This document shows, one piece after another, positions 51,401 to 63,172 of a stretch of DNA of 64,000 nucleotides. The notes beneath the pieces are model-generated. The model worked only from the letters and a program-made list of their open reading frames with translations, ran no database searches and was not told the DNA's origin. A program made the position numbers and the translations under genes. How positions within the stretch are numbered: the stretch's first letter is position 1; each line of letters opens with the position of its first letter. The DNA lies in contig NC_091142.1 in NCBI RefSeq assembly GCF_041381155.1, forward strand, positions 22,716,362 through 22,780,361. Direction: 5' to 3'. The DNA comes from Argopecten irradians. Taxonomy: Eukaryota > Mollusca > Bivalvia > Pectinida > Pectinidae.

Positions 51401-53696
51401 ATGGGGGTTATAGCACTTAAATCGACTTCATACATAATGACATGTTTTCTGAATGTCAAGAAATCAATTTACAAAATGTAGTTTTAGTCATACACCCCTC
51501 TGACTGATAATCAGCCACAGTAACGACGAAATTCATGTGATTAATAATCAATTTCATTTAACTCACAAATTCGGGTTGACAATCAAGCGATTGCCAGAAT
51601 AAGCCTTCCTTTTCCTGAATCTTAACAACATCGGCATGTTTAGTGCAGGACGTGCAAAGAGCGAAGGCAAATACAAATGACGTCAAAAGAGTTTATGCAA
51701 TATGTGTGTCAAAATACTGTAAAAAATATAAACAAAGCCAATTGAAATGAATGCATGAATCAAACTACTATAATGTTTAGTGAGCGCGGTAGATACCAGC
51801 TAAGTTCGAGTCAACAAAGAATACATATTACTATGGACATATATATATACGTTAACAAAATTAACAGTACAAGTAAATATGCAAGATCTTGAAAGTGATC
51901 GGCCCCTTATTAAGATCCCCGGCGTTTAATTTCGAAAATAGCTTACCGTTCTGTAATAACCACCTTTCTGTTGATATAAATAACTTTAGGTATGTAACTT
52001 TATCTAAATGAATATTTACAGACTGATATACAGTCGTCTGATTATAGAGACAAAACGTAATTGTATCGTGATACAGCCCAGGGTGGATGTGGAAAACCGT
52101 GACTGTTTCAGGAGTCAACCAAGTACAAAACCCCAGAAGTACAAATATATAAAATATGCAAATATGGCGCATTCGGACCGATATAAATGTTCACATAAAC
52201 CACATTCTTTATGCCATGGTCTGTTGGAGGCAGTGTATGCCGAGACCCACTCAGTTTTATTAAGTTTAGAAAGTTACCTAAATGGCTATAGCGTACATAA
52301 TGTGCAATACCTGTTTTCACAACAAATCCCTTAATACCCTAAATAGGACAGATATACTTTATAATGTGAAGTATTCTAGGGGGGTACTTACTTTTGTGAT
52401 CCGGAAACTCGTTTTTTTTAGGAAGGGGGAGGGGGAGAAATAATCGTGCTTAGTCGTTGTATTCATGCATTTTAGTATTGAACGAGCTATGTTGTTTTGT
52501 GGTTTTATAGCATCAACGAAAACCACACCAGTTTATACACAACTAGTATTTCATGATATATATTAGACAGAGCACGAGAATGCAGTTTAAAAAAAATGGT
52601 TGCTTGTTATAATTACTAGATAAAATTTCAGATTATAATGACTATTTCAGCATTGTTAATATAGTCAATATATATCAACGCAGCAGCACTAATTTGATAA
52701 AAGTACCGCAACACAAGGAGACAAAATGACAGTTTTACAAGCCATAATCATTCGAAATCGACATTGATCGATACAAATTGGTTACATAGCAAAGACAAAT
52801 TAACCTTAAATGCTAACACAACCTAAGAAAATCACCATGAACCGACATTAGATAGATGGTACTGCACACAGGGATATTGTCATTTACAAGTATTTCGTGA
52901 ACGATTTGAATATAGGAAAAATGGAAAATAGATCACCGCGGAAAAGATAAAATTACAAGTACACTGTACACAGAGCGTTTTACCTGTAAATTGTGAAGTT
53001 GAAAAGGCGTGGAAAAAGTATTGGGTATAAAGACGCCAAATTAAATCGGCGCGAAATAAGTTTATTAACAGTAATAAATATCCATTCGCACAGCTCAATG
53101 ATGAGCTTTATAGTTAATGCGATAGATATGTTGGATATCACAAAAAATTCATTTCTTCAATGTCCAAATATGTCGGGGAAATCTTTGACACACTATTCCG
53201 CTCTCCATATGTCCCATCAGAAGGATAACAAAGAAATACTTTTCTTTTAGAGTCTGGTATTGAATAGATAAATACAGTAAAAGGTACGTGGCACTATCAC
53301 CATTGAAAAACTGCACACTTTACAATGGTTAAACGTTCTATTGCTTAAGGTATTAGTTTATTGCATTGTAAAAGTCAGCATTGTATGTATACATGAATAT
53401 ATATAACATGTGTTTATTGGTATGTGGTGTAGGTCAGAGAGAAGAAATGTAAAAGAAAACATTAATTCGTATTGAAATGGAAAAACGTGTGAGCGAATTT
53501 TAATGGTGAAATTAAATTATCTATTCACGATCGCTATTCACTACATGGAAATAAAATATCAGATCAGCAGCGTCGATACATCGCACACATGGTTGACCTT
53601 GGCAGCACGTTGGTATGCTATATTTCAATTTACTGAAGACAATTTAGCTGCTTGCATAATTACTTTTCGTACCTGATTTACCTGTGTTCTTCTTAA
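48481..53696. other. Gene-poor stretch between the MSP130-like gene and the 53.8-kb gene
   Basis: No splice-supported exon was found. One minus-strand open frame at 51861-52172 (103 codons) starts MRHICIFYIFVLLGFCTWLT, a signal-peptide-like N-terminus, but has no recognisable domain and a long overlapping frame on the other strand, so it is left unassigned. A G-rich stretch lies at 52420-52440. Confidence 0.4.
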
Positions 53697-53779
53697 TGCC
53701 AGCGTCCTGCACCAGTAAGCCTCCACCGTGGTGCTACCCGTCTGTCTGAGCTAGCGACCGGGTCATCCTTATCAACAAG
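53697..53779 (+). other. Probable non-coding leader exon of the gene at 53.8 kb
   Basis: A locally GC-richer stretch ends in AACAAG followed by a good donor (GTATGT at 53780). It contains stops in all useful frames and lies just 49 bp before the next acceptor, so it reads as a 5'-UTR exon. Its 5' edge is not defined by sequence. Confidence 0.35.
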
Positions 53780-53828
53780 GTATGTATATAAGCACATGTT
53801 TAAATTCACGCTGTTAGATGTTTGCCAG

Positions 53829-54844
53829 CTGTTCAATATGGTTTCGGTACCATCGATTTGCTCTGCATTTGGACTGCACGTCCTTATACTGTTCTGTTCT
53901 CATTTAGTGGACCCAATATCCGCTGGAGTAGGTAGGTGCTTGATTTAGACATATACATTGTATAACGATATACAAATATGAATATACCTTAATAAGATAT
54001 TTGTAATTTGAGGAAAATCTTGCTGTTCAGTCACTTTAAAATTATAAATGACATAATTTGTTACGATAGTTTATATACATTTTGATAGTATAGTGTATTA
54101 ACGATATAGTAGATAATATTCAATTCTTTGCTGAACAACAACACAATTACTTCTTTAATGCTGTTTTAGTCGGTATAGAAGTGCTGTTCAATCTGACAAC
54201 GGTTATCTATTTAATGTTTATAACGTTCAACTGAAAATATTCTTGAATTTCAATCCTTCCACATAAATTACGTTTGGAATAATATGATTCCGATAGATTA
54301 TTAAAAAAAACCAACAATTGATAAATAATATCATAACTATCAACTGTTATTATACTAGACTCAGAAATACGAAAACATCTTCACATTTCATTTGGGCGTA
54401 TATTGTAGTTAAATACAGTTTGGTCTAATAAGTTCATTTGAAATCCTATCCATGTTCTATATCAGACAATTAACGCATCCATCAATGGAAGTCTTGACAA
54501 CATGTCGGTGATTAGGTGATCTGCAAATAGACTGCCTATTGACTGCATGGTATTTTGTCAAGCGCTTTGTTGTTTACATTGTTGTGGGAAGGCTATAAAT
54601 GCATGCTGAATAGTTAGGTTACGTACCTAATGTTATTTTAATGCCCGTATTGCATCTTTAAATTATTTCGCTTACGTAATATTCGATGATAATGTTTTAT
54701 AATGCTCCCGCATGCGTGAATTTCCAGCTACAGGTGATTTCTCTGCAGTAGATCCATATACAGCTGAAAACTGTTCGTTTATGAATCGCTCGTCTACTGT
54801 CCAGCATCATAAGTTAATTTGCATATCACTTTCATACAGCTTAA
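53829..54844 (+). CDS. First two coding exons of an unidentified secreted or membrane protein (3' part not found)
   Basis: Exon 53829-53931 follows an acceptor (TTTGCCAG) and holds ATG at 53838. The protein begins MVSVPSICSAFGLHVLILFC and continues SHLVDPISAGV, a convincing signal peptide; the donor is GTAGGT and the phase is 1. Exon 54728-54844 follows TTTCCAG, is open in the matching phase, and ends at GTAAGT, again phase 1. It encodes ATGDFSAVDPYTAENCSFMN then RSSTVQHHKLICISLSYSL, with two cysteines and one N-glycosylation sequon (NCS is a candidate; NRS another). Together they give 70 residues. I do not recognise the family. The matched phases and clean splice sites make a real gene likely, but no further exon could be identified downstream to 64 kb. 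It could also be a short receptor ectodomain start. Confidence 0.5.
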
Positions 54845-57470
54845 GTAAGTTGGACACGGACTTTTGATGACGAAAAAACTAAAACGTTTTGGAGAATGTA
54901 TCGTAAATCAATGTAGTCGGGAAAAATCTCACACTGACTTCTATCAAAACATTAACAATAGGGCCTTAATATACAATACGGGACTGCTTCAATGTTTAAC
55001 CAGCACATGCCCTATTGTTCTTTTCACGGAATGGTTTGCTGACGATATAGTAGGTCAATAAGCATCGGAACGGAATTTTATTCATTTATTAGGCAATAAT
55101 CAGAACGGTATATTGTTTATGCATTTACATGTATATTAGGCCAATGATAATCAGAATTAATCAACAATATTTAACGCAGTGGTAGAGGTTGTCAAATTGG
55201 TATAGTAGAATGTTATCGTTAAAGTAATTGCGCTATTAATTGCACCATATCACTCTGAGTGAAAAAAAAAATTATCAGAAACAAAAGGGAGGCCGTCCTT
55301 AAATTAGCATGGTCTTAAGGACGAAAATATCATATGCTTAACCAATGGTTGATCGGTGACTCTATAAAATATAAGGATAAGAGTTTTTACTATATGTGAA
55401 TAATATTCAAAGAAGTGGCGGCTATAAAGCGACCTTTTCCCTATTCCTATGACCCCGAGTTCGAGACCTGAATATCAATATATAGTATATCGACCCCTTC
55501 GACGACCTGATCATTCCCCTCGTCAAACATGTCTTCAAAATAAAACACTTTATTTGATGACCGAGTACCTTCTTAGTCCATAACCGGTCCAACTTGCCGT
55601 AAGTGTGACAATAAAGGCATTCGAACACTCGATAGTAGTGACTTAAATATGCGTATTTGAAGATAAGGTAATTTACAAAAAACTAATGACAAGTATGTCA
55701 AGGTGGCCTTGGCATCTCGACCCAGTGAAAGGGCCACATATCGCCTAGTAGGACGACATAAGTGTGTAACTGCTGGTAATACAATGGTCTACTTTTTCTA
55801 CTTTCGGGTACTATGGTAGCATAGTTCTGTCATCGTGTTATTTTTGGTCGCGTTACGGTAACTCGACTTTGAGGAGATACTTATGTCGATCAATCAAGTT
55901 ATAAGATGACTTGTTGAAATATCTATGTGAGTAGGAAGAATTATAATATACAGTTAAAGTATGGGGTTGAAGGATATAGCAAGCTTCTGGTTACCCGAGA
56001 CTTGTCTATTAAATAGGCAAGTTCGAGGGAAACCGGAAACTTAATAAATCACTCAATCCCATCCTTTAACTGTATTAATATATCGATACATACAAAAGCT
56101 ATGGTTAGACTAAACAAATATATTTCTCTCATACGCTATATTCCTGTCACGTACGGCAATGGTCAGTAGATATTGAGAGAAATCTTATCTTCAAACATAC
56201 AAATTATTCCGAGATGATAATTGTGACTCCGTGTCCATTTTGTTTTGTTTCTATTCAAACCGCAGGTCAAAAGTTGATTCAGCTATGATTTCTCATTATT
56301 TCAAAATTTATACCACTAGGCATAATACTAAATTTATATACATGTATTGTTGGAATTTGGAGACGTTAACCACTTACAGGTAGTCTAAATATATACATAG
56401 CAACTGTACGTACATGTACATATAAAAGGTATTGTCCTCTGACCACATTGTATCGACGTGTTCGGTAACAGTTTCCGATCGATACTAACGTCGTCTGAGT
56501 ATGTCAACGGAGATGGGATAGGAAACAATTCCCGCCCACCTCGAAGAATCTGATTGGATAAACGGAAATCGCAGAGTCCGGGTGTGTGCTAGCTTCCAGG
56601 GGTCTGCTAGTTTGAAGAACACACAGCTGAGCGAGGGTTTTGGAAAAACGGAGGGAGCTAGTCAATTTTACCAAATAACCTTTATATCACGTAAATAAAG
56701 TAGAGATATATTAACACGGTTTAACGTTCTCTTCGTAAAAATGTAAGTTGACTTTTCAGGATATAAGTCGACTTCACATGATGTAAGTCAACTTTCCAAC
56801 ATTAATAATGAAACAATTCGTGTCATCAATTGACTGATTGACATAGTTTTCTTGACAAGTTACTGTAAAACGCGACCTAACATAATACGAAGGCAGAAAA
56901 ATGCCACCATAGAGTACAGTCAGATAAGGTTAAAATGCTTGATGCCTTGTGAGTACGGTGAAGCAACAATGACACGATACTCTATTCAATATGTATTGTG
57001 GCAGAGTTATAACCCTTTACACTTAACAATGCTATATCCTATATCTAAAACATGCAGCCGATACTGCCTTATAAAATACTTCCAGCTTATAAAACGCTTG
57101 CAAATAAAGACCGATGCACTAATAATTGAAAATGAAAAAAATACAATAATTATTATAACAAGTATGGTAATATATAGAGTGCGATTATCGGAGGGCACCT
57201 GTTGAATTGGTATCGTGATACCTTTGAAAATTGTATTAGAATGGCTGACGAGATATTTCCCTTCTTAAATGACGACAATGCGCTACAGCGACAGCTTTGG
57301 TAGATTCTATGTTGGTTAGTGTGGAAAAAATAATTGGTCTGAAGACTCAATTTCTTCAAAATATATTAACCTAATAAATTATCAATATATTCCAGATAAT
57401 TGAGATTTAAGCAATATTAAATTGAGTACACAACCTAAAATACTAAACAGAATGTTTCGTTAATGGGGGT
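54845..57470. other. Downstream of the 53.8-kb exons; no further exon identified
   Basis: The segment 56450-56680 is locally richer in G+C and CpG, with GATTGG (inverted CCAAT) and CGCCCACC motifs. It could be a promoter, but no adjoining exon was found. Confidence 0.3.
56743..56800. repeat. 20-bp tandem repeat, three units
   Basis: GTAAGTTGACTTTTCAGGAT, ATAAGTCGACTTCACATGAT and GTAAGTCAACTTTCCAAC are successive units; the AAGTCGACTT core is palindromic. Confidence 0.75.
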
Positions 57471-57526
57471 GCATTTTAACTTGCAAATTGCGACTTATGC
57501 ATTTTAACTTGCAAATTGCGACTTAC
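57471..57526. repeat. Exact 28-bp tandem duplication
   Basis: GCATTTTAACTTGCAAATTG followed by CGACTTAT occurs twice head to tail. Confidence 0.9.
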
Positions 57527-57549
57527 AGCAAAGTGATGAAACATATTTG

Positions 57550-58465
57550 ATTACATGCGTAAGGTCATTAAATGCATCAGCATACGTGGTATTTACGTCG
57601 CCTTCCCTACGCAAGTACAATATTGTACGAACGATCAGAAGTGCAGCATTCGAAAGATATTGGAAATCATTGTAATCATTAATTTGTCATCAACAACACG
57701 TTCTATGATTGGAGACACATTATAACAAACTCTTTTCAACATTAGATACAGCTATACAGGTACTGAAATATACTTTATACATAGAGGGATCAATCGACCA
57801 AATAAACTGATACGTATATAATCACAAAGCCTATTTGGCATTTCTGTGGAAAATCAAGATATTAAATTATAATAATGATGAAACTGTTGTATCATGGGTT
57901 TTAAATTTCGAAATTGAATTAGCGAGTCAGTGAATGACTAGAAAAGTATCGACGCATATGCTAGTATGTATTCCTATAAATGCCAAGATTACAGATGCTT
58001 AAATACTAAATTGGATGTTTTGTAAAGGGAACTGTTACTCATACAAGTTAACATGTAAACTACTTGAAACAAATTGAACAAATTGAAAGGACCATTTGGT
58101 AATCGATAACACATCAATGATACATGCGTAAGGTCATAAAGGGTATCAACATGGGACAGTCTCTATACATGTAAGAATGATAAGGAAATTAGCATTGGAA
58201 ATATATTGGATTTCTTATCATTACTTCTTCATTTACACTTAGGTGTAAGATGTGAGAAACATTATATCATTCGTAATTTGATTTACCGCCGCTAAATCTT
58301 TCCAATATTAGATAAACTAAATTCTGATATAAAATGTACTTTCATTCATGCGTAGAGGCATTTGTAGACCAAGTAAACTAAATACACATGTATTTACACA
58401 GGTTTTTTTTTTACTATATCTGAACTTGAAAACATCATATTATAATAATAATGAAATCGTCAAAT
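57550..58465. repeat. Old tandem segmental duplication, unit about 570 bp
   Basis: TACATGCGTAAGGTCAT at 57552 and 58121, CCAATATTAGATA-like, ACCAAATAAACTGATAC against ACCAAGTAAACTAAATAC, and ATTATAATAATGATGAAA against ATTATAATAATAATGAAA occur in the same order in both halves, offset by about 569 bp. Diverged; non-coding. Confidence 0.6.
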
Positions 58466-59379
58466 AATTGATTCAAAAATCGGAATGCTATTTCGATGGC
58501 AGTCAATCTCATGACAATGAAGCAATTGTAACATATTGCTTTAGACTTTATATTCATCTTCAATATATTCATCTTCAAATGATTAAACACAGTTACAAAA
58601 ACATCAAGAATGTGGAGGAAACACGAAAACTAAATCATATTAGTATATTTAAATAACAGTTTAAATAAAGAATAATGAAATAAAATAAAATAAAATACAG
58701 ATTGGCGGTTGACATTAATATATGTATATGTTTTTAATTGAACTAAGCTGTAAATTCGGTAACAACGGTTACTTCAAAGGGACATCTTTTCAGGCATATT
58801 TGAACGAGCTTATTTATTAACATATTGTGTATCAGATAAGTCTACGGAAGTATAAAGTGTTAATGGTATAGCTGCAATAACGTTTTTGTCTCTTATACTA
58901 CAAACTACAATCTTTAGTAATTTATTGATGAATCATTCAAAGTCATTGACATACACATTTGATGCTCAATAAGCATCAGTTACAACAAACCAGAGTTTAT
59001 ATAAAGACATATTATTTTAGCTACGCAGCAATGACTCAGAAAGGATGTGCTCAATTTATAAAGAGAGGTTAATAACAACAGAAACCATGAAAGTGAATAA
59101 TGTCATTTATTGGAGTTATGAATAACGACATAGAGTTCAATTTTACTTTTAACACAAGAGTGTAAAGGTTATCTGTTGATATATATATATACATATATAT
59201 GATTACATAAAAATAACTTTCTACAAAGAAATTCATAACTAGAATGTCATTTTAAGTGACTTCTAACACTGTTAAATATGATTATAGACAACTGTTCGAG
59301 CTCTTGGTGTACTTTTTACTGCATAGTAGGCATAAACAGCACTTCTGCTGACAATAATACCAAAATAATGCTGATGTCC
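58466..59379. other. No feature seen
   Basis: AT-rich, with (TA)n near 59180-59200 and no splice-supported exon. Confidence 0.5.
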
Positions 59380-59700
59380 TTAAAGATGCTCTACCGCCGA
59401 CAGACCATAAACGATGTTCATCATTTGAAAAATAATTTGTGTTTAATCGTGTATTTATATGTCTAATTAACACAAAAAGTAAAATGAAATAATTTATTTT
59501 GCTTTTGGTACATGTGCAATCAGTACTTCATTCCATATATGACATAGTGCCACGGAATCTTTTTTTTTAATATTTTTATCTTGAAGTAAAATTAGAAGCT
59601 CAAACTTTTCAAAGGTAGTGATACTGTAAAGTAACTAAATCGTCTGCTCCTGTTTTTGATAGAGAAAAAATACCATTCGTCAGCGGTGGAGCATCTTTAA
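59380..59700. mobile_element. TTAA-targeted MITE, copy C (best preserved ends)
   Basis: TTAA-AGATGCTCTACCGCCGAC at the left and CGTCAGCGGTGGAGCATCT-TTAA at the right form near-perfect TIRs of about 20 bp with a TTAA target duplication. TTAA duplications are the mark of piggyBac-like elements. No transposase is inside. Confidence 0.82.
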
Positions 59701-60730
59701 AATTTAAGACGATAAAATTGAATTTTTATTCATCAGTATAAAATTTACGGCATATATAGTTTTAAAACACAGTGTGGCTGAAATCGACAGGATATGGTAA
59801 TTAGCCGATTACGTGTTTGTTTACCAACACCATGCGAGACATCTAACCGCCGTTTACGACATTACGTATCAGACACCATCTTAACAAGATGTCGATACAG
59901 GTATGTCCATTGAGGGTTAGGTGTATTTAACTAGAATACTTCCTCTATTGTGTACCGTGTTAGTGTCATAGCATGCGAGGCATTTATTACGATGTTGCAC
60001 TTTCATTTAACAGTACATTGTACAAACAATAATTGTTTTTCTTACTGTTTTAAATTTATCTTTTCTGTTATGTTACCTTTATTTTAAAATGTACTGCAAA
60101 GATAACAGAAATATTTGATTTTACTATTTTCATAAAACAGTCGTTGTACTTTATAAACAAAACTCTAGTATATTAAGATTAGACATCCTCTTTAGCTGTT
60201 TTTAGATATATAACAATTGAAAGAGGCAATCGTGAAATGTTATTCCCATAAAATTTAGAGAAAAAAATCAAATATTGTTGCTACTAACACGAGCATGATG
60301 TGTAAATCTATCTAAATTTGATGTCATACGTGACTGTAATTGACGGCGCCAAATAGACCTTGTAGTAATAACGTTAATGGCGTCAGTAGACATGCTTACA
60401 CATACCGTTACTAAAGATTGCCTCCCCTGAAAAACATGGGTTAGGTCAGTGCCGTGTACAACGATACTTAAGATACAATTAATCGGCATCTATTATTCTT
60501 TCATTTACTCTCATAATGCATAAGATAAACTACTTTCCATGCTAAACAACAAACGAATGCGCTGATTCACTACACGGTAGTGACTACATACCAGTTATTA
60601 AAGTAGTATCTGTTTGACGTAAATGTTATCTTTGTGTGGTGCAGGTCACCTCGGCACACGTCTACTTATCCTTCTGGGTCACTAGATTAGACAAGCCGCT
60701 CAATCATCATTTTGTTAAGAAAATACAACT
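59701..60730. other. No firm feature; weak first-exon candidate
   Basis: AAGATGTCGATACAG at about 59888-59902 is followed by a GTATGT donor and could be a short first coding exon (MSIQ) of a plus-strand gene. Nothing downstream supports it. Confidence 0.25.
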
Positions 60731-60951
60731 CTTTGTTTGTTTGTTTAGTTTTACGTCCTATTAACAGCCAGGGTCATGTAACGACGTGCCAGGTTTGTTG
60801 GTGGAGGAAAGCCGGAGTACCCGGAGAAAAACCACCGGTCAGCGGTCATTACCTGGCAAGTGCCCCACATGGGATTCGAACCGGCATCCCAGAGGTGGAG
60901 GGCTTGTGGTAATATGTCGGGACATCTTAACCACTCGGCCACCGCGGCCCC
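60731..60951 (-). mobile_element. tRNA-derived SINE, well preserved (molluscan V-SINE/RUDI-like)
   Basis: On the minus strand the element starts GGGGCCGCGGTGGCCGAGTG. The Pol III A box (TGGCCGAGTGG, 60941-60931) and B box (GGTTCGAATCC, 60882-60872) are both perfect, of tRNA-Leu/Ser character. The body follows, then a tail CATGACCCTGGCTGTTAATA and a (TTTG/CAAA)n end. Short AAAATACA-like repeats flank it. The family name is recalled, not searched. Confidence 0.85.
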
Positions 60952-61273
60952 TAAAAAAATACATTTCAATATGTTTTGTAATACCATTGACTAGGTAACG
61001 ATGAAATTCTCAGCAATATAGGAAGACATTGAAATTTTGCAATTTTTTTTCCTTTACGCCAATGATGCAGGTTATTACCTTTTTTGATCAAAGTGCAACA
61101 ATCACCAAGCATTGAACCATAAACAACAGTAGAATTGTCTGGCAATTACATGAACAAAAGGTATATAATTTAGCGAATTGAATATAATACACGTGGAATC
61201 TCCTGCGGATACTGAATAGTTTATCTTAAATATTAGACATATATATTCTGTTTTATCCTCTGTATGTCCATGT

Positions 61274-62408
61274 CACAGGGACTTGTAACGCAACGTAGGT
61301 TGTGAGAAGTCTGTTGTGTATACATGTGTACTGGGCCTATATACTATATAAAAGGACAAGGGAACCAACGGCTCGCTTGGAAGAGGTACACCTGCCTTTA
61401 CAAAAGTCGCCGGTATTCCGTCAAACATGGATAAATATGTATATATTTAATACCAATACGCTCTTAAATAAATTTTCGACATGGAAAATACAACTTCAAT
61501 CACGATATAATATATTAACATACCTTTATTTCACTATGAACGTGGAAAATGCGGTCAGATTTCCTCACTGTCGTTTTGCTTGTCCACTGAAATCTAGGTT
61601 AAACACGTTTGAGTGGATATTGTGTACCCCATACCCGGACCCGAACTGGAAACCCCATATACACATGTACAGTGCCTGTATACTAACAGCTACAATATTA
61701 ATGTCGTAACGGTAAAGTAAAACATTAGAGTCTCGACTTATGATAGATTCGTCAATTAATGATACGTGTATTTCAAATAAAGGTACTTCTAAGAACCGTA
61801 ACCATGAAACTTAATTTATACAGAGTATGGGTACAGAATTTCAGTGCAGTATCGGGTAAGGGCGGGTACACTAAAAAGGTACCCATCATCAATTACAATA
61901 TGGCGGATTATACGAACAAGAGTCGAGTGCTGGATAAAAAAAAAGTGTGATTCCTCGCTTAGTTGTTGAATTGGATTAATGAAAGCGTTATCGGAGATAG
62001 CCTATTTGTATATGCAATGGCAAATATCACCAGAAAGTGAAATTAATGCATACAAAATTTGTTACAAGGGAATATGAGTGCCTTTGACCTAGATTTCACT
62101 GGACAGGCATAACGACAGTGAGGAAATCTGACTGCATTTTCCGCGTTCATAGTGAAATAAAGGTATGTTAATATATTATTTCGTGTCTGAAGTTGTGCTT
62201 ACCGTATCGAAAATTTATTTAATGATATATTAGTATTAAATATATACATATTTATCCATGTTTGACGGAATACCGGCGACTTTTGTAGAGGCAGGTGTAC
62301 CTCTTCCAAGCGAGCCGTTGGTTCCCTTGTCCTTTTATATAGCATATAGGCCTAGTACACATGTATACACAACAGACTTTCTCACAACCTACGTTTCAAG
62401 TCCCTGTG
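61274..62408. mobile_element. Non-autonomous foldback DNA transposon with about 330-bp TIRs and 8-bp TSD
   Basis: Left arm 61274-61605 and right arm about 62082-62408 are inverted copies, roughly nine bases in ten identical by eye. The termini are CACAGGGACTTG and CAAGTCCCTGTG. The flanks are a perfect 8-bp direct repeat, GTCCATGT, at 61266-61273 and 62409-62416. The centre of about 480 bp shows no transposase. An 8-bp TSD with a CAGGG-containing end suggests hAT; long TIRs would also suit a Mutator-like element. Open frames within the arms are not treated as genes. Confidence 0.88.
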
Positions 62409-62961
62409 GTCCATGTGTTTTCGCCACTTATTCCAGCTTCCATATCCTTAGATAGCCTCAAACATAAAACTTTAACAAACTACCCCATCCAAAAGGACTT
62501 GTTTACGAATATTTGTTTTTATTATACTATCGACGCAATATCACAATAAGAAAATATAGTGTTTCCACCACTTTGTCTAAATAAGTTAATACAGATTGAA
62601 CATGACTCAATTTAGTAGATATTTAGCCATGTGTTATCACTGTGGCCGGCTGTAATGTATTCCACCACCGACAGGTGGAGCTAATGTAGCGTGGAAGTGA
62701 ATGGGCATTGTGTCGTTTTATGGTAAATGTTCCTGTTAGATAGCTCTCGTGGAAACTTTTATACAGTTGTGATCAAACACCATGAATGTTAGGTATTGGT
62801 ACAAAGAATTATAGAAAGGTCAGGTTCTACTAGTGTCCATTAGGTTCGAGAGGTCAATGTTTCCTTGTGCAATTATTACCCCATAAAAATGCTACTACAA
62901 TTTTTTGGATACACATGCTATCCATTTAGTTGGAGAAAGTGATCTGTATTGTTTTTATGAA

Positions 62962-63172
62962 GGGCCATGGTGACTGAGTTGTTTTGATGTCCAGACGAGG
63001 ATATGAGTTATTTCCACCTCTGAGTTTCACGTCCGAATCACATGTGCCAGGTACCGACCAAAGCTGGATATGGTTAGTGTTTTTTCCTGGGTACTTCAGC
63101 GTTCCTTCACTAAAAAACCTGACGCTTTCTTACATAACCTGGCTGTTCATAGGACGTGAAACAATCAAAACC
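62962..63172 (+). mobile_element. Degenerate copy of the same tRNA-derived SINE
   Basis: The plus strand aligns over its whole length to the SINE at 60731-60951 read on the opposite strand: head GGGCCATGGTGACTGAGTT, middle CCACCTCTGAG, a decayed B box (CGTCCGAATCACATGTG), and the tail AACCTGGCTGTTCATAGGAC. It is an older insertion than its neighbour. Confidence 0.72.

Noticed and set aside
51861-52172. Possible small secreted protein on the minus strand
   Set aside because: The signal-like start is attractive, but no domain is visible and the opposite strand is equally open.
56852-57205. 117-codon open frame on the plus strand
   Set aside because: No signal, domain or fitting splice phase for the gene at 53.8 kb; composition is consistent with chance.
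60872-60951. A functional tRNA gene
   Set aside because: A and B boxes are perfect, but it continues into a SINE body and tail, with no proper acceptor-stem pairing.
60751-60998. Open frames of 60-80 codons on both strands
   Set aside because: They lie over the tRNA-derived SINE and are not genes.
61302-61709. 135-codon open frame on the plus strand
   Set aside because: It lies mostly within the left TIR of the foldback element and is mirrored in the right arm; no domain.
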